NCBI GenBank assembly: GCA_900752195.1 | Contig: CAADUJ010000006.1 | Span: forward strand, 124,001 to 188,000 | Source: an uncultured Negativicutes bacterium | GTDB lineage: Bacteria > Bacillota > Negativicutes > Veillonellales > Megasphaeraceae | Reading direction: 5' to 3' | DNA: 64,000 nucleotides | Shown: positions 23,616 to 32,492 of the stretch, in pieces | Layout of the letters: each line of letters starts with the position of its first letter | Position numbering within the stretch: the first letter of the stretch is position 1 | The notes under the pieces: generated by a model | What the model was told of the DNA's origin: nothing | Seen by the model: only the letters and a program-made list of their open reading frames with translations | The model's database searches: none | Program-made: the position numbers and the translations under genes

Positions 23616-25058
23616 TTAGCCTTCGAGGTTCTTCGTCAACAACTGGTTGACAACGCCAGGATTGGCACGTCCTTTCGTTTCCTTCATGACCTGGCCGACG
23701 AGGAAGCCGATGGCTTTCTTCTTGCCAGCCTTGTAATCGGCAACAGACTGAGGATTTGCAGCGATGACAGATTTGACGATTTCTTCGATAGCGCCCGTAT
23801 CGGTAATCTGTACCAGACCTTGTTCCTTGACGACATCGGCAGCAGATTTGCCACTCGTCCACATTTCAGGAAGTACCTTCTTGGCAATCTTACCAGAAAT
23901 CGTTCCCTTGGCGATAAGGCTGATAAGCTCTGCCAAGCCTTCCGGACGAATCGGCGCCTTATCGACGGTAACACCTTCTTCGTTGAGCTTCTTGGCGAAT
24001 TCACCAAGCATCCAGTTCGCTGCTGTCTTAGCATCGGCACCAGAAGCAACGACGGCTTCAAAATAGTCAGCCGTCTGTTTTTCCATAGTCAGGAGATTGG
24101 CATCGTAATCGGATAAGCCCAATGCATCCTGGAATCGCTTGCACCGAGCATCGGGCATTTCCGGAAGTTCCGTGCGGACACGTTCGATATATTCCGGTGA
24201 TACTTCAATAGGGATAAGATCCGGTTCCGGGAAATAGCGGTAATCCGCTTCGCCTTCCTTGACACGTTGAAGGACCGTAACGCCCTTTGCTTCATCCCAG
24301 CCACGGGTAGCCTGCTGGATAGAGCCGCCATCTTCCAGAATCTGTGCTTGCCGGACAGCTTCGTATTCAATTCCCTTCTGTACACCGCTGAAGGAATTGA
24401 TATTCTTGATTTCCGTTTTCGTCCCAAGCGTCGTCGAGCCAACAGGACGAATAGAAATATTGGCATCACAACGCATGCTGCCTTCTTCCATACGGCAGTC
24501 GGATACGCCCAGATACTGCATGATAGAACGTAGCTTTTCAAGATATGCCCGAGCTTCTTCACCACTGCGGATATCCGGTTCCGATACGATTTCCAAAAGC
24601 GGTACGCCTGTACGGTTGTAATCGACAAAAGACGTATCAGACGTATCGATGGAAGCGCCGCTGTGAACGAGCTTTCCTGCATCTTCTTCCATATGGATAC
24701 GAGTAAGACGGATGCGACGCGTTTCACCGCCTACTTCAATATCGACATAGCCGTTAAGACAAATAGGCAAATCGTACTGAGATGTCTGAAAGTTTTTCGG
24801 CAAATCCGGATAATAGTAATTCTTGCGGTCAAACTTGCTGTACGGCAAGATGTCACAATGAAGGGCAAGGCCAGCCTTTACGGCATAGTGCAGCACTTCT
24901 TTGTTAAGGACAGGCATGCTACCCGGTAAGCCCAGGCAGACAGGGCAAACGTGAGTATTCGGTTCTGCACCGAATTCCGTAGAGCAACCGCAGAAAATCT
25001 TTGTATTCGTTTTCAATTCGACATGGACTTCCAAGCCGATGACAGATTCATATTTCAT
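23616..25058 (-). CDS. gatB: Asp-tRNA(Asn)/Glu-tRNA(Gln) amidotransferase subunit B
   Basis: Kinase and tRNA-binding subunit of GatCAB, which converts Glu-tRNA(Gln) to Gln-tRNA(Gln). The 480 residues contain SVIGLEVHVELKTNTKIFCG, NTHVCPVCLGLPG with the zinc site, the RMEEGSMRCDANIS segment near 195, and the C-terminal YqeY-like tail domain (GFLVGQVMKETKGRANPG). Its ATG overlaps the gatA stop by one base. Confidence 0.97.
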   Translation of the reverse strand: MKYESVIGLEVHVELKTNTKIFCGCSTEFGAEPNTHVCPVCLGLPGSMPVLNKEVLHYAVKAGLALHCDILPYSKFDRKNYYYPDLPKNFQTSQYDLPICLNGYVDIEVGGETRRIRLTRIHMEEDAGKLVHSGASIDTSDTSFVDYNRTGVPLLEIVSEPDIRSGEEARAYLEKLRSIMQYLGVSDCRMEEGSMRCDANISIRPVGSTTLGTKTEIKNINSFSGVQKGIEYEAVRQAQILEDGGSIQQATRGWDEAKGVTVLQRVKEGEADYRYFPEPDLIPIEVSPEYIERVRTELPEMPDARCKRFQDALGLSDYDANLLTMEKQTADYFEAVVASGADAKTAANWMLGEFAKKLNEEGVTVDKAPIRPEGLAELISLIAKGTISGKIAKKVLPEMWTSGKSAADVVKEQGLVQITDTGAIEEIVKSVIAANPQSVADYKAGKKKAIGFLVGQVMKETKGRANPGVVNQLLTKNLEG

Positions 25059-26521
25059 TAAAGTTCAACCTCCCCCAAGGGCAGCGGCTTCTGTAGGTCC
25101 GTGCGATTCTGTTCAAAAGTATAGGCAACGCGAAGAAGTGTTTCTTCATCGAGTGCTTTGCCGATGAGCTGCATACCGATAGGCAGGCCATTTTTAAAGC
25201 CGCAAGGGATGCTCATGCCCGGAAGCCCTGTCAGGTTCAGCGTAACAGTGCACACGTCACCTAAGTACATGGCCAGAGGATTATCGTTGTTTTGACCGAT
25301 CTTGAAGGCCGTATCCGGCGTCGTAGGCGTCAAGAGGACATCACAGGTCTTCAAAGCTTCATCAAAATCCTGTTTCAAGAGCGTGCGGACTTTCATGGCA
25401 CGGAGATAGTATGCATCATAATACCCGGAACTCAATACGTACGTGCCGAGAAGAATACGGCGACGCACTTCAGGACCAAAGCCGGCAGTACGCGTCTTCC
25501 GATACATATCGACGATATTGTCACCATCGACGCGATACCCAAAGCCTACGCCATCATACCGGGCGAGGTTAGAGCTTGCTTCTGCAGGAGCAATGATATA
25601 ATAAGCAGCTAGGCCATATTTCATATGTGGCAGGCTGACTGGTACGATTTCAGCCCCTAACGAACGATACGTTTCAATGGCTTCATCGAGGGCCTTACGG
25701 CATTCGTCATCGAGGCCTTCTGCAAAGAACTCCTCGGGAATGCCAATTTTAAGGCCTTTTACGTCATTGACGAGCGCTTTCTTATAGTCCTTTTTCGCAA
25801 CGTTGATGGATGTCGAATCCTTGCTGTCATGACCTGCGATGGCATTTAATACAATCGCGCAGTCCGTTACATCCCGTGTGAAAGGACCAATCTGGTCCAG
25901 AGATGAGCCGAAGGCGACAAGACCATACCGCGATACGAGGCCATACGTCGGCTTCATACCGACGATACCGCAATACGCTGCAGGCTGACGGATAGAGCCA
26001 CCTGTATCAGAGCCAAGAGCCCATACAGCTTCACCGCTGGCAACGGCAGCAGCTGAGCCGCCTGATGAACCACCAGGGACATAATCTAGATTCCACGGGT
26101 TATGTGTAATCTGGAAAGCCGAGTTTTCTGTCGAGCTGCCCATGGCAAATTCATCCATGTTCGTCTTGCCCAAGCTGATATAATCGACATCGTTCAAGCG
26201 TTCGATAACCGTCGCATTATACGGTGATTTGAAGTGTTCCAGCATCTTTGAAGCACATGTCGTATTCTGGCCGGCAATACAAATGACATCCTTAATTGCA
26301 CCTGGCACACCGGCAAGGTCTGCAATTTCTTCATGATTGGCCAGTTTCTTATCGACAAGGGCTGCCGCTTCCAGAGCATTTTCATGGTTATGAGACAAAA
26401 AAGCCTGTACGGCCGGTTCTACTTTTTCTTTATGAGCTATATATTTTTTCGTCAATTCTACGGCCGATATTTCACCTTTGACGAGCTTATCATGCAAGGC
26501 ATGTATGGTTAACGGTTCCAC
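25058..26521 (-). CDS. gatA: Asp-tRNA(Asn)/Glu-tRNA(Gln) amidotransferase subunit A
   Basis: Glutaminase subunit of GatCAB and an amidase-signature enzyme. The Ser-cisSer-Lys triad is visible: GAIKDVI with the lysine near 79, and GGSSGGSAAAVASG near 155 with the two serines. Length (487) is normal. A GTG start with AAGGAGG seven bases upstream. It sits between gatC (11 bases) and gatB (overlap). Confidence 0.97.
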   Translation of the reverse strand: MEPLTIHALHDKLVKGEISAVELTKKYIAHKEKVEPAVQAFLSHNHENALEAAALVDKKLANHEEIADLAGVPGAIKDVICIAGQNTTCASKMLEHFKSPYNATVIERLNDVDYISLGKTNMDEFAMGSSTENSAFQITHNPWNLDYVPGGSSGGSAAAVASGEAVWALGSDTGGSIRQPAAYCGIVGMKPTYGLVSRYGLVAFGSSLDQIGPFTRDVTDCAIVLNAIAGHDSKDSTSINVAKKDYKKALVNDVKGLKIGIPEEFFAEGLDDECRKALDEAIETYRSLGAEIVPVSLPHMKYGLAAYYIIAPAEASSNLARYDGVGFGYRVDGDNIVDMYRKTRTAGFGPEVRRRILLGTYVLSSGYYDAYYLRAMKVRTLLKQDFDEALKTCDVLLTPTTPDTAFKIGQNNDNPLAMYLGDVCTVTLNLTGLPGMSIPCGFKNGLPIGMQLIGKALDEETLLRVAYTFEQNRTDLQKPLPLGEVEL

Positions 26522-26532
26522 CTTTGTCCTCC

Positions 26533-26823
26533 TTAATCCTGAATGACTTTCGGTACTTTGAAGTACCCGTTTTCCGGTTCCGGTGCATTTTGCAGCGCCT
26601 TTTCATTTGATAAGGAAGGCTGCGGCACATCGTCACGCATGACATTACGCATCGTTACAGCATGCGCCATAGGCGGCACATCTGTCACATCTACCTGATT
26701 GAGCAGGTCCATATACGCTAAAATATCGTTCAACTGTTTGCCCACCGATTCAATATCTTTATCTTCGACATTGAGCCGTGACAGGAGAGCGATTTTTTTT
26801 ATCTCTTCCGCACTGATTTTCAT
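26533..26823 (-). CDS. gatC: Asp-tRNA(Asn)/Glu-tRNA(Gln) amidotransferase subunit C
   Basis: Small subunit stabilising GatA-GatB. The 96 residues show KIALLSRLNVEDKD and QLNDILAYMDLLNQVDV, typical of GatC. It is the first gene of gatC-gatA-gatB. Confidence 0.95.
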   Translation of the reverse strand: MKISAEEIKKIALLSRLNVEDKDIESVGKQLNDILAYMDLLNQVDVTDVPPMAHAVTMRNVMRDDVPQPSLSNEKALQNAPEPENGYFKVPKVIQD

Positions 26824-26888
26824 AGGGACACTCCTTATGTAATATAATACAATTCACAACACTAAATTATACCCCATAACGAACGCAG

Positions 26889-26913
26889 GGGCAAGCCGTG
26901 AAGGCCTGCCCCT
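26889..26913 (-). terminator. Hairpin between nhaA and gatC
   Basis: GGGGCAGGCC and GGCTTGCCCC form a stem with one mismatch on the minus strand. No U-run follows, so it may be a weak terminator or a processing site. Confidence 0.4.
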
Positions 26914-26934
26914 CTTACGAGGTATCCTCAATTA

Positions 26935-28113
26935 TCATTCTTCTTTTCTCTTGCAAAAAGAAAAGAGAATCGTTCCGATGATGGCAGATATGATGGATGC
27001 CGTCAAAATAGAAAGTTTTGCAACCTGTAGAAGATAGATATCTGTAAAGGCTAGAGAGGCGATGAAGATGGACATGGTAAAACCGATACCACCTAAGCAC
27101 CCCGTCGCAATCAGCTCTCCGATTTTTGCCTTCCCCGGCCATGGAGTGCCACTTATCTTTCCCATCAGGAGAACAGATGACACGATTCCTAAAGGCTTGC
27201 CGACACACAGGCCCAGGATAATCCCCATGCCTACAGGCGTCAAGAGGCCTGACAGTCCTCCTTCCAGGGGAACGCCGGCATTGGCAAGGGCAAAGACAGG
27301 CATGATGAGAAACGCCGACCACGGTGCCAATCTATGCTCTAGCTTATGCAGAAGGGATGTGGACACCTCTTCTGTTGCCGGCAGGATCATCCCTGCACAC
27401 ACACCGGCAATGGTCGGATGTACGCCACCGTTTAAAAAGCAAAACCAGGCTATGAAACCACAAAAAAGATACGGCCATACCTTCTGACACCCACGGCGGT
27501 TCAGTAAATATCCGAAGGCGATGGCCAAAAGCCCGGTCCCCAACATGATCCAAGCAACATGGGTACTATAAAACAAAGCGATAACGACTATGGCACCAAG
27601 ATCATCGACGACGGCAAGAGCCGTGAGGAAGATGACAAGCCCCAACGGGGCGCGGCGGGCTACACCGCCCATAATGCCAAGGGCAAACGCAATATCCGTC
27701 GCCATGGGAATCCCCCATCCTCCTGCACCGGGGCCGCCGGCATTGACAGCCAGATACAAGAGAGCCGGCACCACCATGCCGCCTAGGGCAGCACAGACGG
27801 GATACATCATGGCCGACGGCGTATTCAATTCACCGTACAACATTTCTCGTTTAATTTCCATTCCCACGAGAAAGAAAAACAAGGCCATCAAGCCATCGTT
27901 GATCCAGCCTAAAAGAGACAAATCGAGATGGACAGCACGTAGTGCAGGAAATGGCGTGTACGACAACAGCGTCATATATCCTTCGCTAGCGCCGGAATTT
28001 GCCAATATCATGGCAATTACGGCCGCACCGAGCAAAATCACGCAGCTCGCTGATTCATGGCGGATAAAAAACAGAGCGTTGTCAAGCGTTCGTTTTAAGC
28101 GTCTTTTCATCAT
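26935..28113 (-). CDS. nhaA: Na+/H+ antiporter NhaA
   Basis: Exchanges internal Na+ for external protons. The 392 residues have about 11-12 membrane helices and the family motifs: MALFFFLVGMEIKREML near 70, PMATDIAFALGIMG near 125, and LTALAVVDDLGAIVVIALF near 155 with the two adjacent aspartates that bind the ion. Start at ATG 28113 (MMKRRLKRTL) since AAGGAG lies seven bases upstream. It follows smpB by 27 bases, an unusual partner for the smpB-rnr pair. Confidence 0.95.
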   Translation of the reverse strand: MMKRRLKRTLDNALFFIRHESASCVILLGAAVIAMILANSGASEGYMTLLSYTPFPALRAVHLDLSLLGWINDGLMALFFFLVGMEIKREMLYGELNTPSAMMYPVCAALGGMVVPALLYLAVNAGGPGAGGWGIPMATDIAFALGIMGGVARRAPLGLVIFLTALAVVDDLGAIVVIALFYSTHVAWIMLGTGLLAIAFGYLLNRRGCQKVWPYLFCGFIAWFCFLNGGVHPTIAGVCAGMILPATEEVSTSLLHKLEHRLAPWSAFLIMPVFALANAGVPLEGGLSGLLTPVGMGIILGLCVGKPLGIVSSVLLMGKISGTPWPGKAKIGELIATGCLGGIGFTMSIFIASLAFTDIYLLQVAKLSILTASIISAIIGTILFSFCKRKEE

Positions 28114-28140
28114 ATGCGGTCTCCTTATGAACATTTTTTC

Positions 28141-28608
28141 TTATACTTTTCCCCGGAATTTCCGTTCCATATCGCGTTTGACTTCCTTTTCCGCAATAGC
28201 CTGCCGTTTATCATACAGTTTCTTGCCCGTTACCAGGGCTATCGTCACTTTCACCTTCCCCTTTTTAAAATACATATTGAGAGGAATGAGCGTGTATCCC
28301 TTTTCCTTGATTTTACCAAAGAGCTTCAAGATTTCATATTTATGTAATAACAATTTACGTGTCCGCAAGGGATCGTGGTTGAAACGGTTTCCCTGATCGT
28401 AGGGACTGATATGCATCCCTAAGAGCAGGCATTCTCCGTTTTCGATCCGGCAAAAGCTGTCTTTAAGATTTGCTTTTCCCTGACGTAACGACTTGACTTC
28501 CGTCCCCGTCAATGCAATACCTGATTCTACCGTTTCATGTATGAAATAATCGTGGCGGGCCTTGCGATTATCAGCAATGTACTTCACTCCACTTTTTGGT
28601 GTCGACAC
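28141..28608 (-). CDS. smpB: SsrA-binding protein SmpB
   Basis: Binds tmRNA and brings it to stalled ribosomes. The 155 residues contain NRKARHDYFIHETVESGIAL, TEVKSLRQGKANLKDSF, and the basic C-terminal tail AIAEKEVKRDMERKFRG. It is 12 bases downstream of rnr, a common Firmicutes order. The tmRNA gene itself is not seen in the window. Confidence 0.97.
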   Translation of the reverse strand: MSTPKSGVKYIADNRKARHDYFIHETVESGIALTGTEVKSLRQGKANLKDSFCRIENGECLLLGMHISPYDQGNRFNHDPLRTRKLLLHKYEILKLFGKIKEKGYTLIPLNMYFKKGKVKVTIALVTGKKLYDKRQAIAEKEVKRDMERKFRGKV

Positions 28609-28620
28609 AATAGGTTCCTC

Positions 28621-30960
28621 CTACTTCTTTCTTTTTTTCTTGCCTTTTTTCTTGCCCTTCCGGGATTTTACAGCTTTACTGCGCTTCGTAAGCTTAGAGC
28701 CTTTGCCACCTTTTTTCTTGCCTTTCCGTTCCTTTTTAGACCGGCCTTTTGAAGTGCCTGACATCCAGTCGCGTGGTTTTGCAGAACCACCACGCGTATG
28801 ACGGTAGCGTTTTTCCTGACTCACGTCAAGGATGTGCTGCAAATCCGTAAGGGATTCCACTCTGCCCGGAACGAAATCAATTTCACATTTTTCCGTATTG
28901 ACTTTGGCAAGCGTAACTTCCATGGCATCGCCTAAGCGATAGATGCGGCCCCCTAAGCGGCCTCGCATGGTGTAAGTGGTTTCATCGAATTCATATTCAT
29001 CGTCAGTCAAAAGGGAAATGTGAACGAGACCTTCAATGCCATTTTCCAGGCTCACAAAGAGACCAAACGGCGTAATTCCTGTAATATGTGCATCAAAGGG
29101 CTGTCCAATAAAAGGTACCATATATTGAGCTTTCTTAAGATCATCCGTTTCCCGTTCTGCCTCAACGGCAATACGTTCCCTTGCACTAGCCTGATCCGCC
29201 GCAATGGTGTGGAATGCTAACGACTGCGCTGCTTCCTGTTCCGATAACCGTCCCTGCTGCTGATACTGCCGGATTAGTCGGTGGACCATCAGATCAGGAT
29301 ACCGCCGGATAGGTGATGTAAAATGCGTATAACATGACGATGCCAATCCAAAATGGCCTGCATTCGTCGTAGAATACCGAGCCTGCTGCATAGACCTGAG
29401 GGCAATGGTCTGGACGACCAGTTCCGCTTCAGTGCCTTTAGACTCGTTGATGAGCTTCTGGAAATCCCCAGGCTTTACGTCATCTGTCTTCGGCATGGGA
29501 AGAGTAAAACTCGAAAGGACAGTCTTCATCATTTCCAACCGTTCCGGTTCTGGCATTTCATGGATACGGTAGACACTAGGATTTTTGCTATCTTTCAGAT
29601 ACGTCGCCACCGTTTCGTTTGCAATGAGCATACATTCTTCGACGATCTGTTCTGCAATGGACCGGTCCCGTCGTTCCAGACGCAGCGGTTTCCCTTCCCG
29701 ATCAAGGAGCACTTTATATTCTGGAAAATCAAAATCGATAGCACCGCGACGAAGACGCATATCCTTTAAAATAGTAGCCAGTTTCTGTAGCTCTCTGACC
29801 ATCGGCATAAAAGGAGCCAAATCGTCAGGTACTATGTTTTCTAACAGGGCCTGCTTGATTTCCCGATAGTTACAACGGCGTTTGACCCGGATAATAGCCG
29901 GACCTATATCGGCACGGACGACCGTTCCTCGTGGGTCGATTTCCATCGTACAGGTCATGGAATAGCGGTCTTCACCGGCATTGAGACTGCAAATGCCATT
30001 AGATAATACCGTCGGCAACATCGGAATGACACGATCTACGAGATAGACACTGGTTCCTCGGGCGTAGGCTTCTTCATCAATGGCAGAATGAGGCTGAACA
30101 TACCAGCTTACATCAGCAATATAGACGCCAAGACGATAATTGCCGTTTTCCAGTCGTTCCACGTCGATGGCATCGTCTAAATCCTTTGCATCTTCTCCAT
30201 CAATGGTAATGAGCTGGCGATCCCGATAATCACGGCGCTCTTCTGTCGGAACGACAGTCATATCGATATGAGAGGCTTCTTCTTTCACAGCATCGGGAAA
30301 ATCAAAAGGCAGTCCATGGCGAGCCATGATGACCTTAATATCCAGGTCCGTATCGCCATCGTAGCCGATGACTTCGGAAATCTCTCCCTCTGCTTTTCGT
30401 CCCTCTTCGGGCCAGCGCGTAATCTTGACGAGGACGCGGGCACTGCTGCGGGCGCTTCCAATCTTATCGAGGGGAATGAAAATATCCTCGCGGATCCGTT
30501 CATCATCAGGTGTGACAAACCCACAATGAGCTTGCCGGTCAAATGTGCCGACAATAGTCGTGTTGGCTCGTTCAACGATGCGGATGACCTCGCCTTCCGA
30601 ACGATGGCCAGAAGAACTCTTCAGCAACCGAACCGTAACCTTATCATTATTCATGGCCGTGTGGCGATTCGATTCATGGATGTACACATCGTCCTTCAAG
30701 TCCTCGGTCAGGACAAAGCCAAAATTTTTCGTATATCCTTTATAAATACCCGTAACTTCGACAGGCTTCTTGGCAGCTAAATAATGCTCTCCTGCAATTC
30801 TCATGAGGCACCCCCTCCTAACTAATTCATCAAAGGTCGTAAACAAAGCTGCTAACTCGTCATTTTTTACGCAAAGCTCTTCTGCGCAATCCTCAACCGT
30901 CGCCCCCTGGGCGCTGCGGCCACATATATCTAATATAGCTTGAGCATATGATGTATCCAT
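28621..30960 (-). CDS. rnr: Ribonuclease R
   Basis: A processive 3'-5' exoribonuclease that degrades structured RNA and works with tmRNA. The 779 residues comprise an N-terminal winged-helix region, two cold-shock domains (GIYKGYTKNFGFVLTE and HCGFVTPDD), the RNB catalytic domain with IDGEDAKDLDDAIDVERL near 250 (four aspartates), FTSPIRRYPDLMVHRLI near 545, an S1 domain near 620-700 (GITPFGLFVSLENGIEGLVH), and a strongly Lys/Arg-rich tail of about 60 residues that helps RNA unwinding in RNase R. Confidence 0.97.
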   Translation of the reverse strand: MDTSYAQAILDICGRSAQGATVEDCAEELCVKNDELAALFTTFDELVRRGCLMRIAGEHYLAAKKPVEVTGIYKGYTKNFGFVLTEDLKDDVYIHESNRHTAMNNDKVTVRLLKSSSGHRSEGEVIRIVERANTTIVGTFDRQAHCGFVTPDDERIREDIFIPLDKIGSARSSARVLVKITRWPEEGRKAEGEISEVIGYDGDTDLDIKVIMARHGLPFDFPDAVKEEASHIDMTVVPTEERRDYRDRQLITIDGEDAKDLDDAIDVERLENGNYRLGVYIADVSWYVQPHSAIDEEAYARGTSVYLVDRVIPMLPTVLSNGICSLNAGEDRYSMTCTMEIDPRGTVVRADIGPAIIRVKRRCNYREIKQALLENIVPDDLAPFMPMVRELQKLATILKDMRLRRGAIDFDFPEYKVLLDREGKPLRLERRDRSIAEQIVEECMLIANETVATYLKDSKNPSVYRIHEMPEPERLEMMKTVLSSFTLPMPKTDDVKPGDFQKLINESKGTEAELVVQTIALRSMQQARYSTTNAGHFGLASSCYTHFTSPIRRYPDLMVHRLIRQYQQQGRLSEQEAAQSLAFHTIAADQASARERIAVEAERETDDLKKAQYMVPFIGQPFDAHITGITPFGLFVSLENGIEGLVHISLLTDDEYEFDETTYTMRGRLGGRIYRLGDAMEVTLAKVNTEKCEIDFVPGRVESLTDLQHILDVSQEKRYRHTRGGSAKPRDWMSGTSKGRSKKERKGKKKGGKGSKLTKRSKAVKSRKGKKKGKKKRKK

Positions 30961-31208
30961 GTAAGACTCCTTTTATACTTTATTTCATTTTATCATACTT
31001 TCGGCAGAGGCGCTATCGCTAGGCTATGGCACTGACGCTAGGCTGAAGTTTCCTTCGGAAGCCGGCTTCAGAGCATGCCGGACTAACAAAAATATCTCTC
31101 TACACGGTAGACCCGTTCCGGTCGCATGGCCAGTACGTGTACTCTCTATGTATCAAAACGAGTAAAAAATTAAACATCCCCTTTCACAGACGACTCGGTC
31201 CGTGCACC
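30961..31208. other. Intergenic region upstream of rnr
   Basis: Just before rnr, on the minus strand, TATGATAAAAT (around 30990-31000) could be its -10 element. At about 31042-31071 CTGAAG...CTTCAG closes a hairpin with an inner GGAAGCCGGCTTC stem, and CGCTAGGCT occurs twice (31016-31024 and 31037-31045). I find no open frame or known RNA in the rest. Confidence 0.4.
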
Positions 31209-31244
31209 AAAAAAAGCCTTACCCGCATCAGCAGGTAAGGCTTT
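31209..31244 (-). terminator. Terminator behind a gene end at the prophage boundary
   Basis: AAAGCCTTACC and GGTAAGGCTTTTTTT form a stem on the minus strand with a CTGATGCG loop, a strong rho-independent terminator. It serves the short coding remnant that stops at 31256. Confidence 0.88.
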
Positions 31245-31255
31245 GCACAATCACA

Positions 31256-31327
31256 TTATTCTTCGTCATCCATATCGGGCATATCGCCATTATGATATAC
31301 ATAATGTACATATTTTAGCAAAATGGC
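31256..31327 (-). other. Possible 3' end of a chromosomal gene at the prophage attachment site
   Basis: A minus-strand frame open for only 23 codons ends YHNGDMPDMDDEE-stop at 31256 and is followed by a strong terminator, as a real gene end would be. Upstream the frame is closed by stop codons. This is what is left when a prophage integrates inside the 3' end of a gene and carries a replacement end at its other side. I do not recognise the gene. The true core sequence cannot be set because the right junction is outside the window. Confidence 0.35.
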
Positions 31328-31525
31328 TTAAAATGGCTATTTTTAAGCCATTGCACGGTCTAAAATGTAGCCACGGTGTAGCCACCGTTTTTAACTCCAG
31401 CCGGCATCCAATGGGGTAGCACCAATATTGTTATTTATAGTGCATCATAAATATGTACCTTGACCACATAATTAACCTACTTTACTTGGGCTCTGGCCCG
31501 TACAATCGCTCCATACCTGTACGAG
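31328..31525. other. Prophage left-end non-coding stretch
   Basis: AT-rich sequence with two imperfect copies of GTAGCCAC (around 31367-31384) and a palindromic TGGCTTAAAATGGCTA...TTAAGCCA segment just to the left. No supported gene. Probably part of the attachment region. Confidence 0.3.
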
Positions 31526-31732
31526 TCATTTACGCTTTTTTATTGTAAGCGTCTCGCCATCAAAATATGCCACGACTTCACGATTTTTTTCGGTTATACC
31601 TAGCGTTTTCGCCCATACGCTCGGTATGGACATTCTATAATTTAATGCGTTTTTGCCGGCGTTGCCGCCGGCTTTGTTTATCATTATTCGCATTATTCGC
31701 ATTTCTCGCTTATCTTTTTTTTCTCCATTCAC
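31526..31732 (-). CDS. AbrB/MazE-fold DNA-binding protein
   Basis: A 68-residue basic protein with a swapped-hairpin AbrB pattern: INKAGGNAGKNALNYRMSIP, then VWAKTLGI and VAYFDGETLTIKKR. Such proteins are transcription regulators or antitoxins. It may start at GTG 31732, with GGGGTAGGG just upstream, or at an internal ATG near residue 11. It lies downstream of an 86-residue acidic protein gene with a consensus promoter; together they could be a lysogeny-expressed pair. No toxin fold is recognised in the partner. Confidence 0.6.
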   Translation of the reverse strand: MNGEKKDKREMRIMRIMINKAGGNAGKNALNYRMSIPSVWAKTLGITEKNREVVAYFDGETLTIKKRK

Positions 31733-31797
31733 TCTTGCCCTACCCCTGTAAAATCATATCTATTTCTTTAATTTTTTTTCATTTAGTAATTTTTCTT

Positions 31798-32058
31798 TTA
31801 TTCGTCTTCGTCTTCGTCTGGCTCTACTATCCATTCCATTTCTTCTAAGTCTCTAATTCCATTTTCGACTATTGCTATTGGCTCCGTCGCATCTTCGTGG
31901 AAAATATGGATATATTCTACACTTGCTGGAATGTCTATTTCTTTTGCGTATTTGAGCATCTCGTCTCTATCCTCGAATTCCAATTGCTCTCTTAATTCTT
32001 CAATTTCCGGGGCTATTCCTTCATATCCTTTTTCAAAAAATTTTACGACTGCTTTCAT
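31798..32058 (-). CDS. Small acidic protein of unknown function, prophage
   Basis: An 86-residue product starting at ATG 32058, with AAAGGAG upstream. It has MKAVVKFFEKGYEGIAPE at the start, a central helical part (EELREQLEFEDRDEMLKY), a strand-rich segment (VEYIHIFHEDATEPIAIVE) and a very acidic C-terminus (EPDEDEDE). I do not recognise the family. It is driven by its own consensus promoter, unlike the late genes around it, so it is probably expressed in the lysogen. Confidence 0.6.
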   Translation of the reverse strand: MKAVVKFFEKGYEGIAPEIEELREQLEFEDRDEMLKYAKEIDIPASVEYIHIFHEDATEPIAIVENGIRDLEEMEWIVEPDEDEDE

Positions 32059-32094
32059 TGTTTTTCTCCTTTCCTTATCTCTTTCTTTGATCAT

Positions 32095-32123
32095 ATTATA
32101 GCCATATTGGTGTCCAATGTCAA
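32095..32123 (-). promoter_or_regulatory. Consensus promoter with an operator-like spacer
   Basis: TTGACA (32118-32123), 17 bases, TATAAT (32095-32100): a perfect consensus. The spacer contains the inverted repeat ATTGG-ACA-CCAAT, a candidate operator for a repressor, perhaps the AbrB-like protein downstream or the phage repressor. Confidence 0.8.
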
Positions 32124-32143
32124 GGCTTTATCTCCTTTTTCCT

Positions 32144-32193
32144 AAAAAAAATCCCGCCAAGCCAGTATTTTAAGCTGACCTAGCGGGATTTTA
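32144..32193 (-). terminator. Terminator of the prophage late operon
   Basis: AAAATCCCGC and GCGGGATTTTTTT form the outer stem around an inner CTAGGTCAGC/CTGGCTTGG pairing, with a T tail on the minus strand. It ends the long tail-lysis transcript. Confidence 0.85.
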
Positions 32194-32195
32194 TA

Positions 32196-32480
32196 TTAGC
32201 TATCTTTGATTGTCGCACTCTTAGCAAGTACCAATTTAATCGCCCAAAGGGTACCATTCATCAGTAGGGGCAGTACAAATCTATCGCGGATGGCACACCA
32301 TCCTGTCTCTTCAGCTGCTTGTGCTTGTACTTGCTCTACGAATTTGTCGGCAACCGCGCTAATTGCATCCATGCCATCTGTGGCAAGGCTTTGGAGCATT
32401 TGCTCTTTGGCGGATTCTGTCACCTCTTTGACATCTAAAGCGGCTACTAATCCATCTCGTACCTCTGTCCATTTACTCAT
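32196..32480 (-). CDS. Small phage protein at the end of the lysis cassette
   Basis: A 94-residue product starting at ATG 32480 (MSKWTEVRDGLVAAL), nine bases after AGGAGGG. The first part is amphipathic helix. Residues 65-85 (FVLPLLMNGTLWAIKLVLA) could cross or touch a membrane. It lies directly downstream of the amidase gene and could be a lysis accessory protein. Family not recognised. Confidence 0.6.
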   Translation of the reverse strand: MSKWTEVRDGLVAALDVKEVTESAKEQMLQSLATDGMDAISAVADKFVEQVQAQAAEETGWCAIRDRFVLPLLMNGTLWAIKLVLAKSATIKDS

Positions 32481-32492
32481 AATCATCCCTCC

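Noticed and set aside
30961..31255. tmRNA gene downstream or upstream of smpB-rnr
   Set aside because: Neither the conserved 5' end nor the TTCGA...CCA end of tmRNA is present on either strand here.
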